A DNA stretch of 64,000 bases, taken from contig MKWA01000023.1 in assembly GCA_001899285.1 (NCBI GenBank), forward strand, positions 23,636 to 87,635, written 5' to 3'. Position numbers and translations under genes: made by a program. Under the pieces are notes generated by a model. That model had not been told where the DNA came from, did no database searches, and was given only the letters and a program-made list of their open reading frames with translations. Below are positions 52,224-60,486 of the stretch, piece by piece (the stretch's first letter is position 1; every line of letters starts with the position of its first letter). The DNA comes from Rhizobiales bacterium 64-17 (lineage in GTDB: Bacteria; Pseudomonadota; Alphaproteobacteria; Rhizobiales; Xanthobacteraceae).

Positions 52224-52625
52224 ATGACGGATACCGCTTCCACTCTCGTGCGCGCGCTGGTCGCGAGCTCGCTGATGCTGGCGATCATGACGCTGATGGC
52301 GGTGGCGGTCTCGACCGCGAATGCCGCCGGTGCGCTCGCGGTCGGCCGCTGCGGAGCCTATGGCCAGGCGTTCGATTTCCCGAGCGCGACGCAGGCGCGG
52401 ACCTCCGCGTTGTCGCAATGCCAGGGCGCCGAGTGCCGCGTCGTCACCGACCTGTCGCGCGCCTGCGCGGCGCTGGCGGTCGATATCGTCGATCCCTGCG
52501 CCGCCAATGGCTGGGGCCGGAGCGCGCGCCTGGGTAGCGCCCAGAACGGTGCGTTGAAGGCTTGCTACAAGGATGGCGGCAAGGACTGCGTGATCCGCAC
52601 CTTTATCTGCGACGCGCGCGGCTGA
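52224..52625 (+). CDS. DUF4189 secreted protein
   Basis: 133-aa protein with a signal-anchor/signal peptide (about residues 8-34, ending ANA-AG). The mature part has the DUF4189 pattern of small cysteine-rich modules: GRCGAYGQAFDFPSATQART, CQGAECRVVTDLSRACAALAVD and CYKDGGKDCVIRTFICDARG, with about seven cysteines that probably make disulfides. Function unknown. A GGGGGA run before the ATG at 52224 acts as ribosome site. Confidence 0.82.
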   Translation: MTDTASTLVRALVASSLMLAIMTLMAVAVSTANAAGALAVGRCGAYGQAFDFPSATQARTSALSQCQGAECRVVTDLSRACAALAVDIVDPCAANGWGRSARLGSAQNGALKACYKDGGKDCVIRTFICDARG

Positions 52626-52770
52626 GTGCCGGATAGATCCCGCGGGGCCGCGGACCCCGAAACCTGCCGGCTGTTGCGGTAGGTGTCTGCTAATCTTCTG
52701 AATTCGTTGGATTTTCCGTCGGGCCAGCGGCATTCCTGCCTGTCCTCTTGCAAAACAGGTTTTGCGTTCT

Positions 52771-52796
52771 AAAATGACTGACTGGTCAGTCATTTT
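52771..52796. promoter_or_regulatory. Palindromic operator for the TetR regulator
   Basis: Arms AAAATGACTGAC (52771-52782) and GTCAGTCATTTT (52785-52796) are perfectly complementary with a TG centre. It lies 14 bases before the start codon of the tetR gene. TetR-family proteins often bind such palindromes (core TGACTGAC), and the position predicts autoregulation of the efflux operon. Confidence 0.85.
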
Positions 52797-52809
52797 AAGG
52801 AATGCGTCG

Positions 52810-53517
52810 ATGGCACCCCGCCGTTCGCAGTCCGGTCGTGCTTCAAAGGCTCGCGTCAAGGAGCGAGCGGGCGCTCGCGCCGGCACGCGCCGTGCTGCTG
52901 CGCCTCCGCAGGAAAATCGTCAGGTGGAGCGCCGTCTGGCCATTCTGGAAGCGGCGCTGGCGGAATTTTCCGAGCGCGGGTTTTCCGCGGCACGGCTCGA
53001 CGATGTCGCCCGCCGCGCCGGCATCGCCAAGGGCACGATCTATCTCTATTTCCGCGACAAGGAGACCTTGTTCGCCGAGCTGATCCGCACGCGGCTGGTG
53101 CCGCTGGTGGGCACGCTCCAGCATCTGCGCGAGACCGACATCCCGGTCCGCGTGCTGGCCGAACGATTGATCGACCTGTTTGTCGATGAGGTGTTCGCGA
53201 CGCCGCGCAAGGACGTGATCCGGCTGATGATCGGTGAGGGCGCGCGGTTTCCGAAGCTCGCCGAATTTTACTATCGCGAAGTGCTGGGCCCGGTGATGGA
53301 CACGCTCGGTGATCTGCTGCGCCGAGCTCACCAGCGCGGCGAGATCGCTGACGACGCACTGGCGCGCTTTCCACAATTGCTGGCGGCGCCGGGTGTCGTC
53401 GCCATCGTTTGGAACGGTTTGTTCGACCGTTTTGCTCCGCTCGATGTGCGGGCGCTGATGCGCGCGCATGTCGATCTCATCCTCGGGCAGGGACCGCAGC
53501 GCGGCAACCGGCAATGA
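52810..53517 (+). CDS. TetR-family transcriptional regulator
   Basis: 235-aa DNA-binding regulator. A basic, disordered N-terminal tail (about 35-40 residues, RRSQSGRASKARVKERAGAR and on) precedes the TetR_N helix-turn-helix: ILEAALAEFSERGFSAARLDDVARRAGIAKGTIYLYFRDKETLF (residues about 43-85 in the sequence). A C-terminal ligand domain like that of TetR_C_33/AcrR-type follows (RKDVIRLMIGEGARFPKLAEFYY). The palindrome in its own promoter and the 4-base ATGA overlap with the hlyD gene show it regulates the efflux operon that it heads. AAGGA lies 8 bases before the ATG. Confidence 0.93.
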   Translation: MAPRRSQSGRASKARVKERAGARAGTRRAAAPPQENRQVERRLAILEAALAEFSERGFSAARLDDVARRAGIAKGTIYLYFRDKETLFAELIRTRLVPLVGTLQHLRETDIPVRVLAERLIDLFVDEVFATPRKDVIRLMIGEGARFPKLAEFYYREVLGPVMDTLGDLLRRAHQRGEIADDALARFPQLLAAPGVVAIVWNGLFDRFAPLDVRALMRAHVDLILGQGPQRGNRQ

Positions 53518-54293
53518 CAATCGTGCGACAGGCTTTGCTCTTGGCGTTGGGCGCATTGGCCCTCGCGGCTTGCAGCCGGGAGACCGAGCCGACCGTGCAG
53601 GGTTGGGTCGAGGCCGAACTGATCTTCGTCAGCCCCGACGAGGCGGGACGGGTCGATCAGCTCGCGGTGACGCAGGGCGACCGTGTCGAGAAGGGCGCTC
53701 TGCTGTTCGCGGTCGATCCCGACCTGCAACAGGCCGATCTCGCGCAGGCCGAGGCCAATCTCGTCAACATGAAGCAGAGCTTCGACCGCGCGAAGGCGCT
53801 GGCCGCGCAATCGGTCGGCACGCAGAAAGCGCTGGAGGACGCGGAAGCGGCGCTGCGCACCGCCGAGGCGCGCGTCAATTCCGCGCGTACGCGGTTGACG
53901 CGCAGGCGGGCGCTCAGTCCGGATAGCGGCACGATCCAGCAGGTCTATTACCGGCCGGGTGAAACCGTGCCGGCGGGACGGCCGGTGGTGTCGCTGCTGC
54001 CGCCACGCAATCTCAAAATCCGGTTCTTCGTCGCCGAGACGCAGCTCACGCAGATCAAGCATGGCGATGCGGTGACGGTGAGTTGCGACGGCTGTGCCGA
54101 CGGCCTCACCGCGCGCGTCAGCTTCGTCGCGCAGAGCGCGGAATATACGCCGCCGGTGATCTACAGCCTCGAGGAGCGCGCGAAGCTCGTCTACATGATC
54201 GAGGCGCGACCGGACGCGCCAGAGAAATTCCGCGTCGGGCAGCCGGTCAGCGTCATCTTGCCGGGCGGCGCATCGGGCGGGACGAAAAAATGA
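53514..54293 (+). CDS. HlyD-type periplasmic adaptor (lipoprotein)
   Basis: 259-aa adaptor. The N-terminus has a lipoprotein signal (LALGALALAACSRETEP, lipobox LAAC at about residues 16-19). Biotinyl-lipoyl half ELIFVSPDEAGRVDQLAVTQGDRVEKGALLFAVD, a helical coiled coil (about 75-130, with NLVNMKQSFDRAKALAAQSV) and a second lipoyl half SPDSGTIQQVYYRPGETVPAGRPVVSLLPPRNLKIRFFV. It is like YbhG/MacA-like adaptors. It overlaps tetR and the ATPase gene by 4 bases each. Confidence 0.92.
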   Translation: MTIVRQALLLALGALALAACSRETEPTVQGWVEAELIFVSPDEAGRVDQLAVTQGDRVEKGALLFAVDPDLQQADLAQAEANLVNMKQSFDRAKALAAQSVGTQKALEDAEAALRTAEARVNSARTRLTRRRALSPDSGTIQQVYYRPGETVPAGRPVVSLLPPRNLKIRFFVAETQLTQIKHGDAVTVSCDGCADGLTARVSFVAQSAEYTPPVIYSLEERAKLVYMIEARPDAPEKFRVGQPVSVILPGGASGGTKK

Positions 54294-55264
54294 CAGCGCC
54301 GACGGATGTGGTGGCGAAACGGATGGCGGATGCCGCCGAGGCGACGCCGGACATCGCTATCGACGTGCATGGCCTCACCAAGTCGTTCGATGGGCGGACT
54401 GTTGTGCGTGACTTGTCGATGCAGGTGCGGCGCGGCTCGATCTACGGTTTTCTCGGGCCGAACGGTTCGGGTAAGACCACGACGATCCGCATGCTGTGCG
54501 GCCTGCTGACGCCGGATTCCGGCAGCGGCACCTGCCTCGGCTACGACATCCTGACGCAAGCCGACAAGATCAAGCTGCATGTCGGTTACATGACGCAGCG
54601 GTTCAGTCTGTATCAGGATCTCTCTGTCCGCGAGAATCTCGAATTCGTCGGCCGGCTCTACGGGGTGCCCGATCCGCGTGCCGCCGCACGCGACATGATC
54701 AAGCGGCTCGGTCTCGACGGGCGCGGCGAGCAGATCGCCGGCTCGTTGTCGGGCGGCTGGAAGCAGCGGCTCGCGCTCGGCGCCTGCACCTTGCCGGGGC
54801 CGCAACTGCTGCTACTCGACGAGCCGACCGCCGGCGTCGATCCGAAAGCGCGCCGCGAATTCTGGAACGAAATCCACGCGCTCGCTGACGAAGGGCTCAC
54901 CGTGCTGGTCTCGACCCATTACATGGACGAGGCCGAGCGGTGCCATGAGATCGCGTACATCGCCTATGGCGAATTGCTGACCCATGGCACGGTCGATCAG
55001 GTGATCGCGCAGGCGGGGCTGTCGACCTATACGGTGAGCGGTGAGGGGCTGTCGCGGCTGTCCGACGCGTTGAGCGAGGACAAGGCACTGATGGTCGCGC
55101 CGTTCGGCAACAGTCTGCATGTGTCGAGCCGTGATGCGCAGGCGCTGGAGCGGGCCATCGCCGCGCATCGCGACGAGGGTCGCTGGACCTGGACGCGGGC
55201 CGAGCCGTCGCTGGAGGATGTGTTTATCGACCTGATGTCGCGCTCGCGGGACAATTTCAAATGA
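54290..55264 (+). CDS. ABC transporter ATPase, DrrA/YbhF-type
   Basis: 324-aa ATPase. After an N-terminal extension of about 22 residues: Walker A GPNGSGKTT (about 58-66), ABC signature LSGGWKQRLALG (about 152-163; LSGGW is a little unusual for LSGGQ), Walker B LLLLDEPTAGVDPKARREFW (about 174-190) and VLVSTHYMDEAERC. The C-terminal part (about 250-324) is the DUF4162-like tail seen in ABC-2 systems. Only one nucleotide-binding domain; YbhF itself has two. Coupled by ATGA to the adaptor gene. Confidence 0.95.
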   Translation: MTAPTDVVAKRMADAAEATPDIAIDVHGLTKSFDGRTVVRDLSMQVRRGSIYGFLGPNGSGKTTTIRMLCGLLTPDSGSGTCLGYDILTQADKIKLHVGYMTQRFSLYQDLSVRENLEFVGRLYGVPDPRAAARDMIKRLGLDGRGEQIAGSLSGGWKQRLALGACTLPGPQLLLLDEPTAGVDPKARREFWNEIHALADEGLTVLVSTHYMDEAERCHEIAYIAYGELLTHGTVDQVIAQAGLSTYTVSGEGLSRLSDALSEDKALMVAPFGNSLHVSSRDAQALERAIAAHRDEGRWTWTRAEPSLEDVFIDLMSRSRDNFK

Positions 55265-55281
55265 AGCGGGCCTTCAAATGA
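55261..55281 (+). other. Possible 6-codon linking reading frame between ATPase and permease genes
   Basis: ATG AAG CGG GCC TTC AAA TGA. Its ATG overlaps the ATPase stop (ATGA at 55261-55264) and its stop overlaps the permease start (ATGA at 55278-55281). The 9-mer TTCAAATGA occurs at both ends (55256 and 55273), 17 bases apart, which suggests a duplication that made it. Other junctions in this operon are simple ATGA overlaps. It may carry re-initiation, but is probably just a relic. Confidence 0.4.
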
Positions 55282-56408
55282 AAATGTTCGCGGGCGGATT
55301 CTGGCGGCGGGTCGGCGCCATGGTGCGCAAGGAATTTCTGCAACTCCGCCGCGACCGCATCACGCTCGCCACCATGGTCACGGTGCCGCTGATGCAACTC
55401 GTGCTGTTCGGCTATGCCATCAACACGACGCCACGCTATCTGCCGACCGCGGTGCTGCTGCAGGAGCAGAGCGACGTCGGCCGTTCGATCCTCGCCGCCT
55501 TGCAGAACACCCGCTATTTCAAGGTGACGCAGCTCCCGCGCACGGCGGACGAGATGGATCACCTGCTGGCGGCGGGGCAGGTGCTGTTCGCGGTGGAAAT
55601 CCCGGCGAATTTCGAGCGCGCCGTGCGCCGGGGCGATCGGCCAACGTTGCTGGTTGCTGCCGACGCCACCGATCCGGTCGCTGCCGGCTCGGCCATGAGT
55701 TCGCTCGGCACCGTGGTGCAGACCGCGCTGCGCAACGACCGGCTGATTCCCGACAGCGGTCAGACGCCGTTCGAGATCCGCTCGCATGCGCGCTACAACC
55801 CGGCCGCCTCGACACAACTCAACATCGTGCCGGGCCTCCTTGGCACGATCCTGACAATGACCATGCTGATCTTCACCGCACTGTCGGTGACGCGCGAGAG
55901 CGAACGCGGCACCATGGAGAGCCTGCTCGCCATGCCGATCACGCCGATCGAGATCATGCTCGGCAAGATCGCGCCCTATGTGCTGATCGGCATTTTTCAG
56001 GCGGCGTTGATCATCGGTGCCGGCGTGCTGTTGTTCGCAGTGCCGATCGTCGGCGATCCGGTTCTGCTCGCGGTGCTGACGACCTTGTTCATCGCCGCCA
56101 ATCTCGCGACCGGCTATACTTTTTCCACCGTCGCGCAGAACCAGTTGCAGGCGGTGCAGATGGCGATGATGTACTTTTTGCCCAACCTGCTGCTGTCGGG
56201 CTTCATGTTCCCCTATGCCGGCATGCCGGTGTGGGCGCAGTGGATTTCGGAAGCATTTCCGCTGACGCATTTCATCCGCATCGTCCGCGCGATCATGCTG
56301 AAAGGCTCGACGCTCGACGATCTGCACTACGACACGGCGGCGATGCTGGTCCTGACCCTGGTCGCGATGCTCATCGCCGTGACGCGGTTCCGGCGAACTC
56401 TGGACTAA
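55278..56408 (+). CDS. ABC-2 type permease, YbhR/YbhS-like
   Basis: 376-aa membrane protein. N-terminal helix after KEFLQLRRDRITLATMVTVPLMQLVLFGYAIN (about 16-46), a large periplasmic loop (about 55-180, with QEQSDVGRSILAALQNTRYFKV), then five hydrophobic helices (about 184-205, 225-250, 256-280, 286-310, 345-368). The motif SVTRESERGTMESLLAMPITPIEIMLGKI near 210-235 is the ABC-2 coupling sequence. Only one permease gene is present, so it likely forms a homodimer or the second is elsewhere. Substrate unknown (drugs, lipids or a toxic metabolite). Confidence 0.92.
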   Translation: MKMFAGGFWRRVGAMVRKEFLQLRRDRITLATMVTVPLMQLVLFGYAINTTPRYLPTAVLLQEQSDVGRSILAALQNTRYFKVTQLPRTADEMDHLLAAGQVLFAVEIPANFERAVRRGDRPTLLVAADATDPVAAGSAMSSLGTVVQTALRNDRLIPDSGQTPFEIRSHARYNPAASTQLNIVPGLLGTILTMTMLIFTALSVTRESERGTMESLLAMPITPIEIMLGKIAPYVLIGIFQAALIIGAGVLLFAVPIVGDPVLLAVLTTLFIAANLATGYTFSTVAQNQLQAVQMAMMYFLPNLLLSGFMFPYAGMPVWAQWISEAFPLTHFIRIVRAIMLKGSTLDDLHYDTAAMLVLTLVAMLIAVTRFRRTLD

Positions 56409-56462
56409 AGCAATTCCAAAAGTGTGACGCGGTTTTCCGTCCGGACTTGCGTCAAACCGGAA

Positions 56463-57194
56463 TCAATACCGCTTCAGGATGCCGACGCGTCCATAAAGGC
56501 CCGATACGCCGTCGCTGTCTCGCGCCAGTCCGAGCGCGCCGGACCATTCGAGTTCGAGCCAGCGCAGCGCGGTCACATGCAGCCCGACGCGCCATTGCCG
56601 ATAATCGTAGGACGAGAAGGCGGTCAGCTCCGGGCCGAGATAGAACGCGTCGAACAGGCGCCAGCCGGCCAGCGCCTGGACAAAATACTGGCGGCCGACG
56701 GTCGAAACATTGGCGTTAAGTGCCGCCATCGTGTCGGACGTCGGCTGGTACCATGCCTCGATACCGGTGTGCAGTCCGACATGCGTGCCTTTCAGCCGCG
56801 CGCCGGGGTCGTCGGGAGAGAGACGCACATCACGGATATCGATCCCTGCGAAGACTTTGACTTCCATCGGCCCGCGGACAAAGCGCCAGCCCGGCAGAAT
56901 CTGCGCGCCGAGCATGCGGCCTAGCACCCGCTGGTCGTTCAGTGCGCCGGCACGATAGCGGTAAGTTCCTTCCGACAGCAGAGTCTTGAAGGTGAGGCCG
57001 TCGCGATCCATGCCGTCCGGCGACCAGTAGAGGCCGGCATGCGCGAAGTTGCCGTTGCGCCAGAGGTCCGCGCCGGAAAACAGCAAAAGCCGGTCCGTGT
57101 CGCCGTCAGAATTGGCGGCGGCTGCGACGCTGACGCAACTGGTTACGCTGGCGATCGCGAACACGATCGTCGCGCAGACACACGCCCCACGCAC
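56463..57194 (-). CDS. bcsS: Cellulose biosynthesis protein BcsS
   Basis: 243-aa predicted outer-membrane beta-barrel protein. Signal peptide near 1-27 (VFAIASVTSCVSVAAAANSD). The mature part is rich in alternating residues of a barrel: LLLFSGADLWRNGNFAHAGLYWSPDGMDRDGLTFKTLLSEGTYRYR, VRGPMEVKVFAGIDIRDVRL, GRQYFVQALAGWRLFDAFYLGPELTAF, RQWRVGLHVTALRWLELEWSGALGLARDSDG, ending in Tyr. This pattern is BcsS (PF17036), which goes with rhizobial cellulose export; other bcs genes are not in this window. Confidence 0.9.
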   Translation of the reverse strand: MRGACVCATIVFAIASVTSCVSVAAAANSDGDTDRLLLFSGADLWRNGNFAHAGLYWSPDGMDRDGLTFKTLLSEGTYRYRAGALNDQRVLGRMLGAQILPGWRFVRGPMEVKVFAGIDIRDVRLSPDDPGARLKGTHVGLHTGIEAWYQPTSDTMAALNANVSTVGRQYFVQALAGWRLFDAFYLGPELTAFSSYDYRQWRVGLHVTALRWLELEWSGALGLARDSDGVSGLYGRVGILKRY

Positions 57195-57266
57195 GAGAGG
57201 CTCCCCAGCCCCTTCCGGATAACCGCCGGATACAACCGCAAGTAAAGCGAAGCCGGCCTGATGTGT

Positions 57267-58073
57267 CTATGGGTTGATCGATGCGGTCCGGCGGCGCGCG
57301 CCGAGACTGCGCGGCGTTTCGCCGAATTCGCGGCGCATCATCGCGGTGAAGGCGCTGGGGCTGGCATAGCCCACGGCCGCCGCGGCATCGGCCACCGATG
57401 CGCCGCTGCCGAGCCGCGCCAATCCGTCGACGGCGCGCAGCCGCGCCCGCCATTCGGCAAAACTAAGCCCGGTTTGCGCACGGAACAGCCGCGCCAGCGT
57501 CCGGCGGCTGGCGCCGGCGCGCTCGGCCCAGCCGTCGAGGTCGAGATCGACGTGCGAATGTTCGAGCAGCGCCCGCGCGACCCGCAACGCGCGCTCGTCG
57601 TGCGGCATCGGAATGTCGAGCGAGCGGCGATCCAGCCGTTCAAGCTCCGTCAGGATCAGCCGCGCGACGATGCCGCCGCGCTCATCGTCGCGGTAGTCGG
57701 CGGGCTCGTCGAGCGCGGCGAGGATCAGTTCGCGCAGCAGGCCGGAGATTTCGACCAGCACCGGTTGCGTCGGCAGCGGCCCGCAGCAGGCCGGGTCGAT
57801 GTAGAGCGTGCGCATCTCGACGCGGCCGCGCATGGTCACCTGATGCGCGTGCTCCGGTGGCATCCACAGCGCGCGGGCAGGCGGCAGGATCCAGGCAGCG
57901 GAGGGCGTCTCCACCCGCATCACGCCGCTGATGGCGTGCAGGAGTTGGCCGCGCTTGTGAACATGCAGCGGGATCACATGGCCGTCCGCTTCCGAGATCG
58001 CCTTCGCCGCCACCGGGCGCGGGGCGTCGTCCATGATCTGACGATAAACGGGAGTGGTATCAGGGTGTGCCAT
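57267..58073 (-). CDS. AraC-family regulator with cupin sensor
   Basis: 268-aa regulator. N-terminal cupin-like sensor: ADGHVIPLHVHKRGQLLHAISGVMRVETPSAAWILPPARALWMPPEHAHQV (about 28-80). C-terminal AraC DNA-binding domain (about 170-265): LDGWAERAGASRRTLARLFRAQTGLSFAEWRARLRAVDGLARL and VADAAAAVGYASPSAFTAMMRREFGETPRSL. It is divergently transcribed from the MFS gene (134 bases between starts) and is the likely regulator of it. ATG 58073 (MAHPDTTP) is used; ATG 58136 is possible but poorly supported. Confidence 0.92.
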   Translation of the reverse strand: MAHPDTTPVYRQIMDDAPRPVAAKAISEADGHVIPLHVHKRGQLLHAISGVMRVETPSAAWILPPARALWMPPEHAHQVTMRGRVEMRTLYIDPACCGPLPTQPVLVEISGLLRELILAALDEPADYRDDERGGIVARLILTELERLDRRSLDIPMPHDERALRVARALLEHSHVDLDLDGWAERAGASRRTLARLFRAQTGLSFAEWRARLRAVDGLARLGSGASVADAAAAVGYASPSAFTAMMRREFGETPRSLGARRRTASINP

Positions 58074-58207
58074 ATGGTCCAAAATCTGAGGTGGCCCGAA
58101 CACGATGAAAATCGGCTGAACATCGCGAAAAGGCAAGGGGTATAGTACCAGCGACTCGCAGGCCGGAACGGCCTGCGCCCGGATTCAGCCGCCTGGAGCC
58201 AAAACCC

Positions 58208-59440
58208 ATGAGCCTGTCAGCGACCGAGGCCATTCCGGCTGCCACCGGGGTCAAGCGCCGGCATATCGGCTACCTCAACTGGGCTCATGCGATCGACCAC
58301 TATGTGCTGCTGATCTACCCGACCGTGGTGATCGGCCTGCAGGATATCTACGGCCGCAGTTATTCCGAACTGATCGCGCTTTCGACCGCGTCGTTCGTCG
58401 CTTTCGGCGTGTTCGCGCTGCCGTTCGGCTGGCTCGCCGATCGGGTCAGCCGCCGCGATATCATGATCGCGTTCTATCTCGGTTGCGGCGTGTCGCTCTG
58501 CGCCGCGGCGCTGGCGCCGAACCTGATGATGCTGGCGGTGGCGCTGTTCGCGCTCGGCATCTGCGCGGCGATCTATCATCCGGTCGGCATGGCGCTGCTG
58601 ATCGAGATTTCGCAGGCGCGCGGACGCACGCTCGCCTTCAACGGCGTATGCGGCAATCTTGGTGTCGCGCTCGCTGCGGGCATCACCGGCGTGCTCGCCT
58701 CGACGATCGGCTGGCGTTACGCCTTCGCCGTTCCGGGCTTGCTGTGCCTGATCACCGGCGTGGTCTACTGGTTTGCCATTCCCGACGAGCGCGTGCGCGG
58801 CCAGAAGCGCAAGGCGACGGCGCAGGTGCCGGTCACCGGCAACAATGCCATCGTCATGTTCGGCCTTTACATCATCATCTCGATCTGCGGTGGCCTGACG
58901 TTCAACACGATTTTGATCGCGCTGCCGAAGATCGTCGACGAGCGGCTTGCCGACGGCACGTCGCTTGCCGCCGTCGGTGGTGTCGCGACGCTGGTGTTCC
59001 TGTGCGGCGCGCTCGGCCAGTTGGCGGTCGGGCGGGTTGTCGAAAAAATCCTGCCGGCGGTGGTGTTCGTCATCGTCGTCGCGATGCAGGTGATCGGCAT
59101 CGTCTGGGCTGCATCCACGACCGGAATGATGCTGGTGGCGGGTCTCGCGTTCTGCATGGCCGGCATCTACGGGCAGGTGACGACCGGCGACATCGTGATC
59201 GCGCGTTACACGGCTGATGCGTGGCGCGGCCGGGTCTATGCGGTGCGCTATTTCCTGACCTTCATCTCGTCCGGCGTCGCGGTGCAGATCATCGCCTTCC
59301 TGCACGCGCGCGGCGGCTTCGATCTGGTGCTGTGGACCATTGCCGGCGTGACGGGCGTGCTGCTCGCGGCGGTGCTCGGATTCGCCACGCTGGTGCTGGC
59401 GATCGAGGCGCGGCACGGCGCGGCGCAGCCGGCGGAATGA
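58208..59440 (+). CDS. MFS transporter
   Basis: 410-aa major facilitator with about 12 helices. Conserved loop GWLADRVSRRDIMIAFYLG (about 77-95) is the MFS motif A. It is of the FsrA/fosmidomycin-like subgroup in size and topology (YLNWAHAIDHYVLLIYPTVVIGLQ at the start is typical of these), though the substrate cannot be named. It is divergent from an araC-type regulator and overlaps a GNAT gene by 4 bases (ATGA), so drug or metabolite efflux with acetylation is a possible theme. Confidence 0.88.
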   Translation: MSLSATEAIPAATGVKRRHIGYLNWAHAIDHYVLLIYPTVVIGLQDIYGRSYSELIALSTASFVAFGVFALPFGWLADRVSRRDIMIAFYLGCGVSLCAAALAPNLMMLAVALFALGICAAIYHPVGMALLIEISQARGRTLAFNGVCGNLGVALAAGITGVLASTIGWRYAFAVPGLLCLITGVVYWFAIPDERVRGQKRKATAQVPVTGNNAIVMFGLYIIISICGGLTFNTILIALPKIVDERLADGTSLAAVGGVATLVFLCGALGQLAVGRVVEKILPAVVFVIVVAMQVIGIVWAASTTGMMLVAGLAFCMAGIYGQVTTGDIVIARYTADAWRGRVYAVRYFLTFISSGVAVQIIAFLHARGGFDLVLWTIAGVTGVLLAAVLGFATLVLAIEARHGAAQPAE

Positions 59441-59940
59441 GTGCTGGCTCCTGGATGTGGCGATGGATGCAATCCACCGACATTGCATCGGTGTCCGCCA
59501 TCGCCCGGATCGTGCATCCGTCGTTTCCGGAAGACGATGCCGTGTTCACGGAGCGCGTCGCGCTCTATCCGGCCGGTTGCCGTCTTTTGATGGGTGAGGC
59601 GAACGCGCCGCAGGGCTATGTCCTGAGCCATCCGTGGCGTGGCGCGCCGCCGAAGCTCAACAGCCTGTTGCGGACGCTGCCGGCACCGGACGTTTATTAC
59701 ATCCACGATCTGTCGGTGTTGCCGGTGCAGCGCGGCTCCGGCGCGGCGTCGCAGGTGGTGCGCGATCTGCTGGAGCACGCGCGCGGGGAGGGGTTTACCC
59801 GCGCGGCGCTGGTCGCGGTCAATAACTCGGTACCCTTCTGGTCGCAGCTCGGTTTCGCCATCGCGGACGATCCGGCAATGCAGCACGCGCTCGGCAGCTA
59901 CGGCGGCGACGCGCGCTACATGACCGCGACGCTGGCTTGA
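59437..59940 (+). CDS. GNAT-family N-acetyltransferase
   Basis: 167-aa acetyl-CoA-dependent transferase. Seen: FTERVALYPAGCRLLMGE, VYYIHDLSVLPVQRGSGAASQVVRDLLEHARGEGFTRAALVAVNNSVPFWSQLGF (acetyl-CoA-binding motif with QRGSGAA about 100-106). The end GDARYMTATLA is short. It is translated with the MFS gene (ATGA overlap). Substrate unknown. Confidence 0.88.
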   Translation: MSAGSWMWRWMQSTDIASVSAIARIVHPSFPEDDAVFTERVALYPAGCRLLMGEANAPQGYVLSHPWRGAPPKLNSLLRTLPAPDVYYIHDLSVLPVQRGSGAASQVVRDLLEHARGEGFTRAALVAVNNSVPFWSQLGFAIADDPAMQHALGSYGGDARYMTATLA

Positions 59941-59942
59941 GG

Positions 59943-60485
59943 TCACGCCGGCGACGGTATCAGGTCATCGACCGCGAGCGGTATCGTCTTTTCGAGCGCG
60001 GCGACGATCCGGCTGCGGTGGCAGGCATTCGGATTGCGGCAATAGCACAGCAGAGCAAGCAGGGGCTTGCGCGCTTTGACCAGACCGGCGAGCTCGCCGA
60101 GCGACTCCTGTGCTGCCTTGGTCTGCAGATGGCGGTCGTAAATACGAAACAGCGCGTCGATCTTGCCAGCGCGCGCCGCCTCGCGGCCGGCTTCCGGCGT
60201 GCCGAGCGGCTGTAGGTGCAGATAACCAATGCCGGCTTCGTCGAGCCCCGCCGCCAGTTGCTTCTTGGAAAAGCCCGGCCGGCGCGACGCCGCGACGGCT
60301 CGTACATCGACCACCAGCTTGACGCCGGCGCGCGTCAGTTCGCTAATCACCGCGCCCGGCAGCGCCTTCTCGTAGCCGATGGTGCACAGCGCGGCGCGCT
60401 TGCCCGTGGTGGCCTTTGACGGTGCGCGGGTTTTCCGCGCAGAAACTTTTGCTTTTGCTTTTGCTTTCCGCGCTCGTGTCGCCAT
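59943..60485 (-). CDS. DUF488-domain protein
   Basis: 180-aa protein. The N-terminal 30 residues are a Lys/Ala/Arg repeat tail (ARKAKAKAKVSARKTRAPSK), then the DUF488 domain: LCTIGYEKALPGAVISELTRAGVKLVVDVRAVAASRRPGFSKKQLAAGLDEAGIGYLHLQPLGTPEAGREAARA and LLALLCYCRNPNACHRSRIVAAL (Cys-x8-Cys-His). The domain is found with DUF72 proteins; function unknown. It follows the DUF72 gene by one base. Confidence 0.88.
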   Translation of the reverse strand: MATRARKAKAKAKVSARKTRAPSKATTGKRAALCTIGYEKALPGAVISELTRAGVKLVVDVRAVAASRRPGFSKKQLAAGLDEAGIGYLHLQPLGTPEAGREAARAGKIDALFRIYDRHLQTKAAQESLGELAGLVKARKPLLALLCYCRNPNACHRSRIVAALEKTIPLAVDDLIPSPA

Positions 60486-60486
60486 C

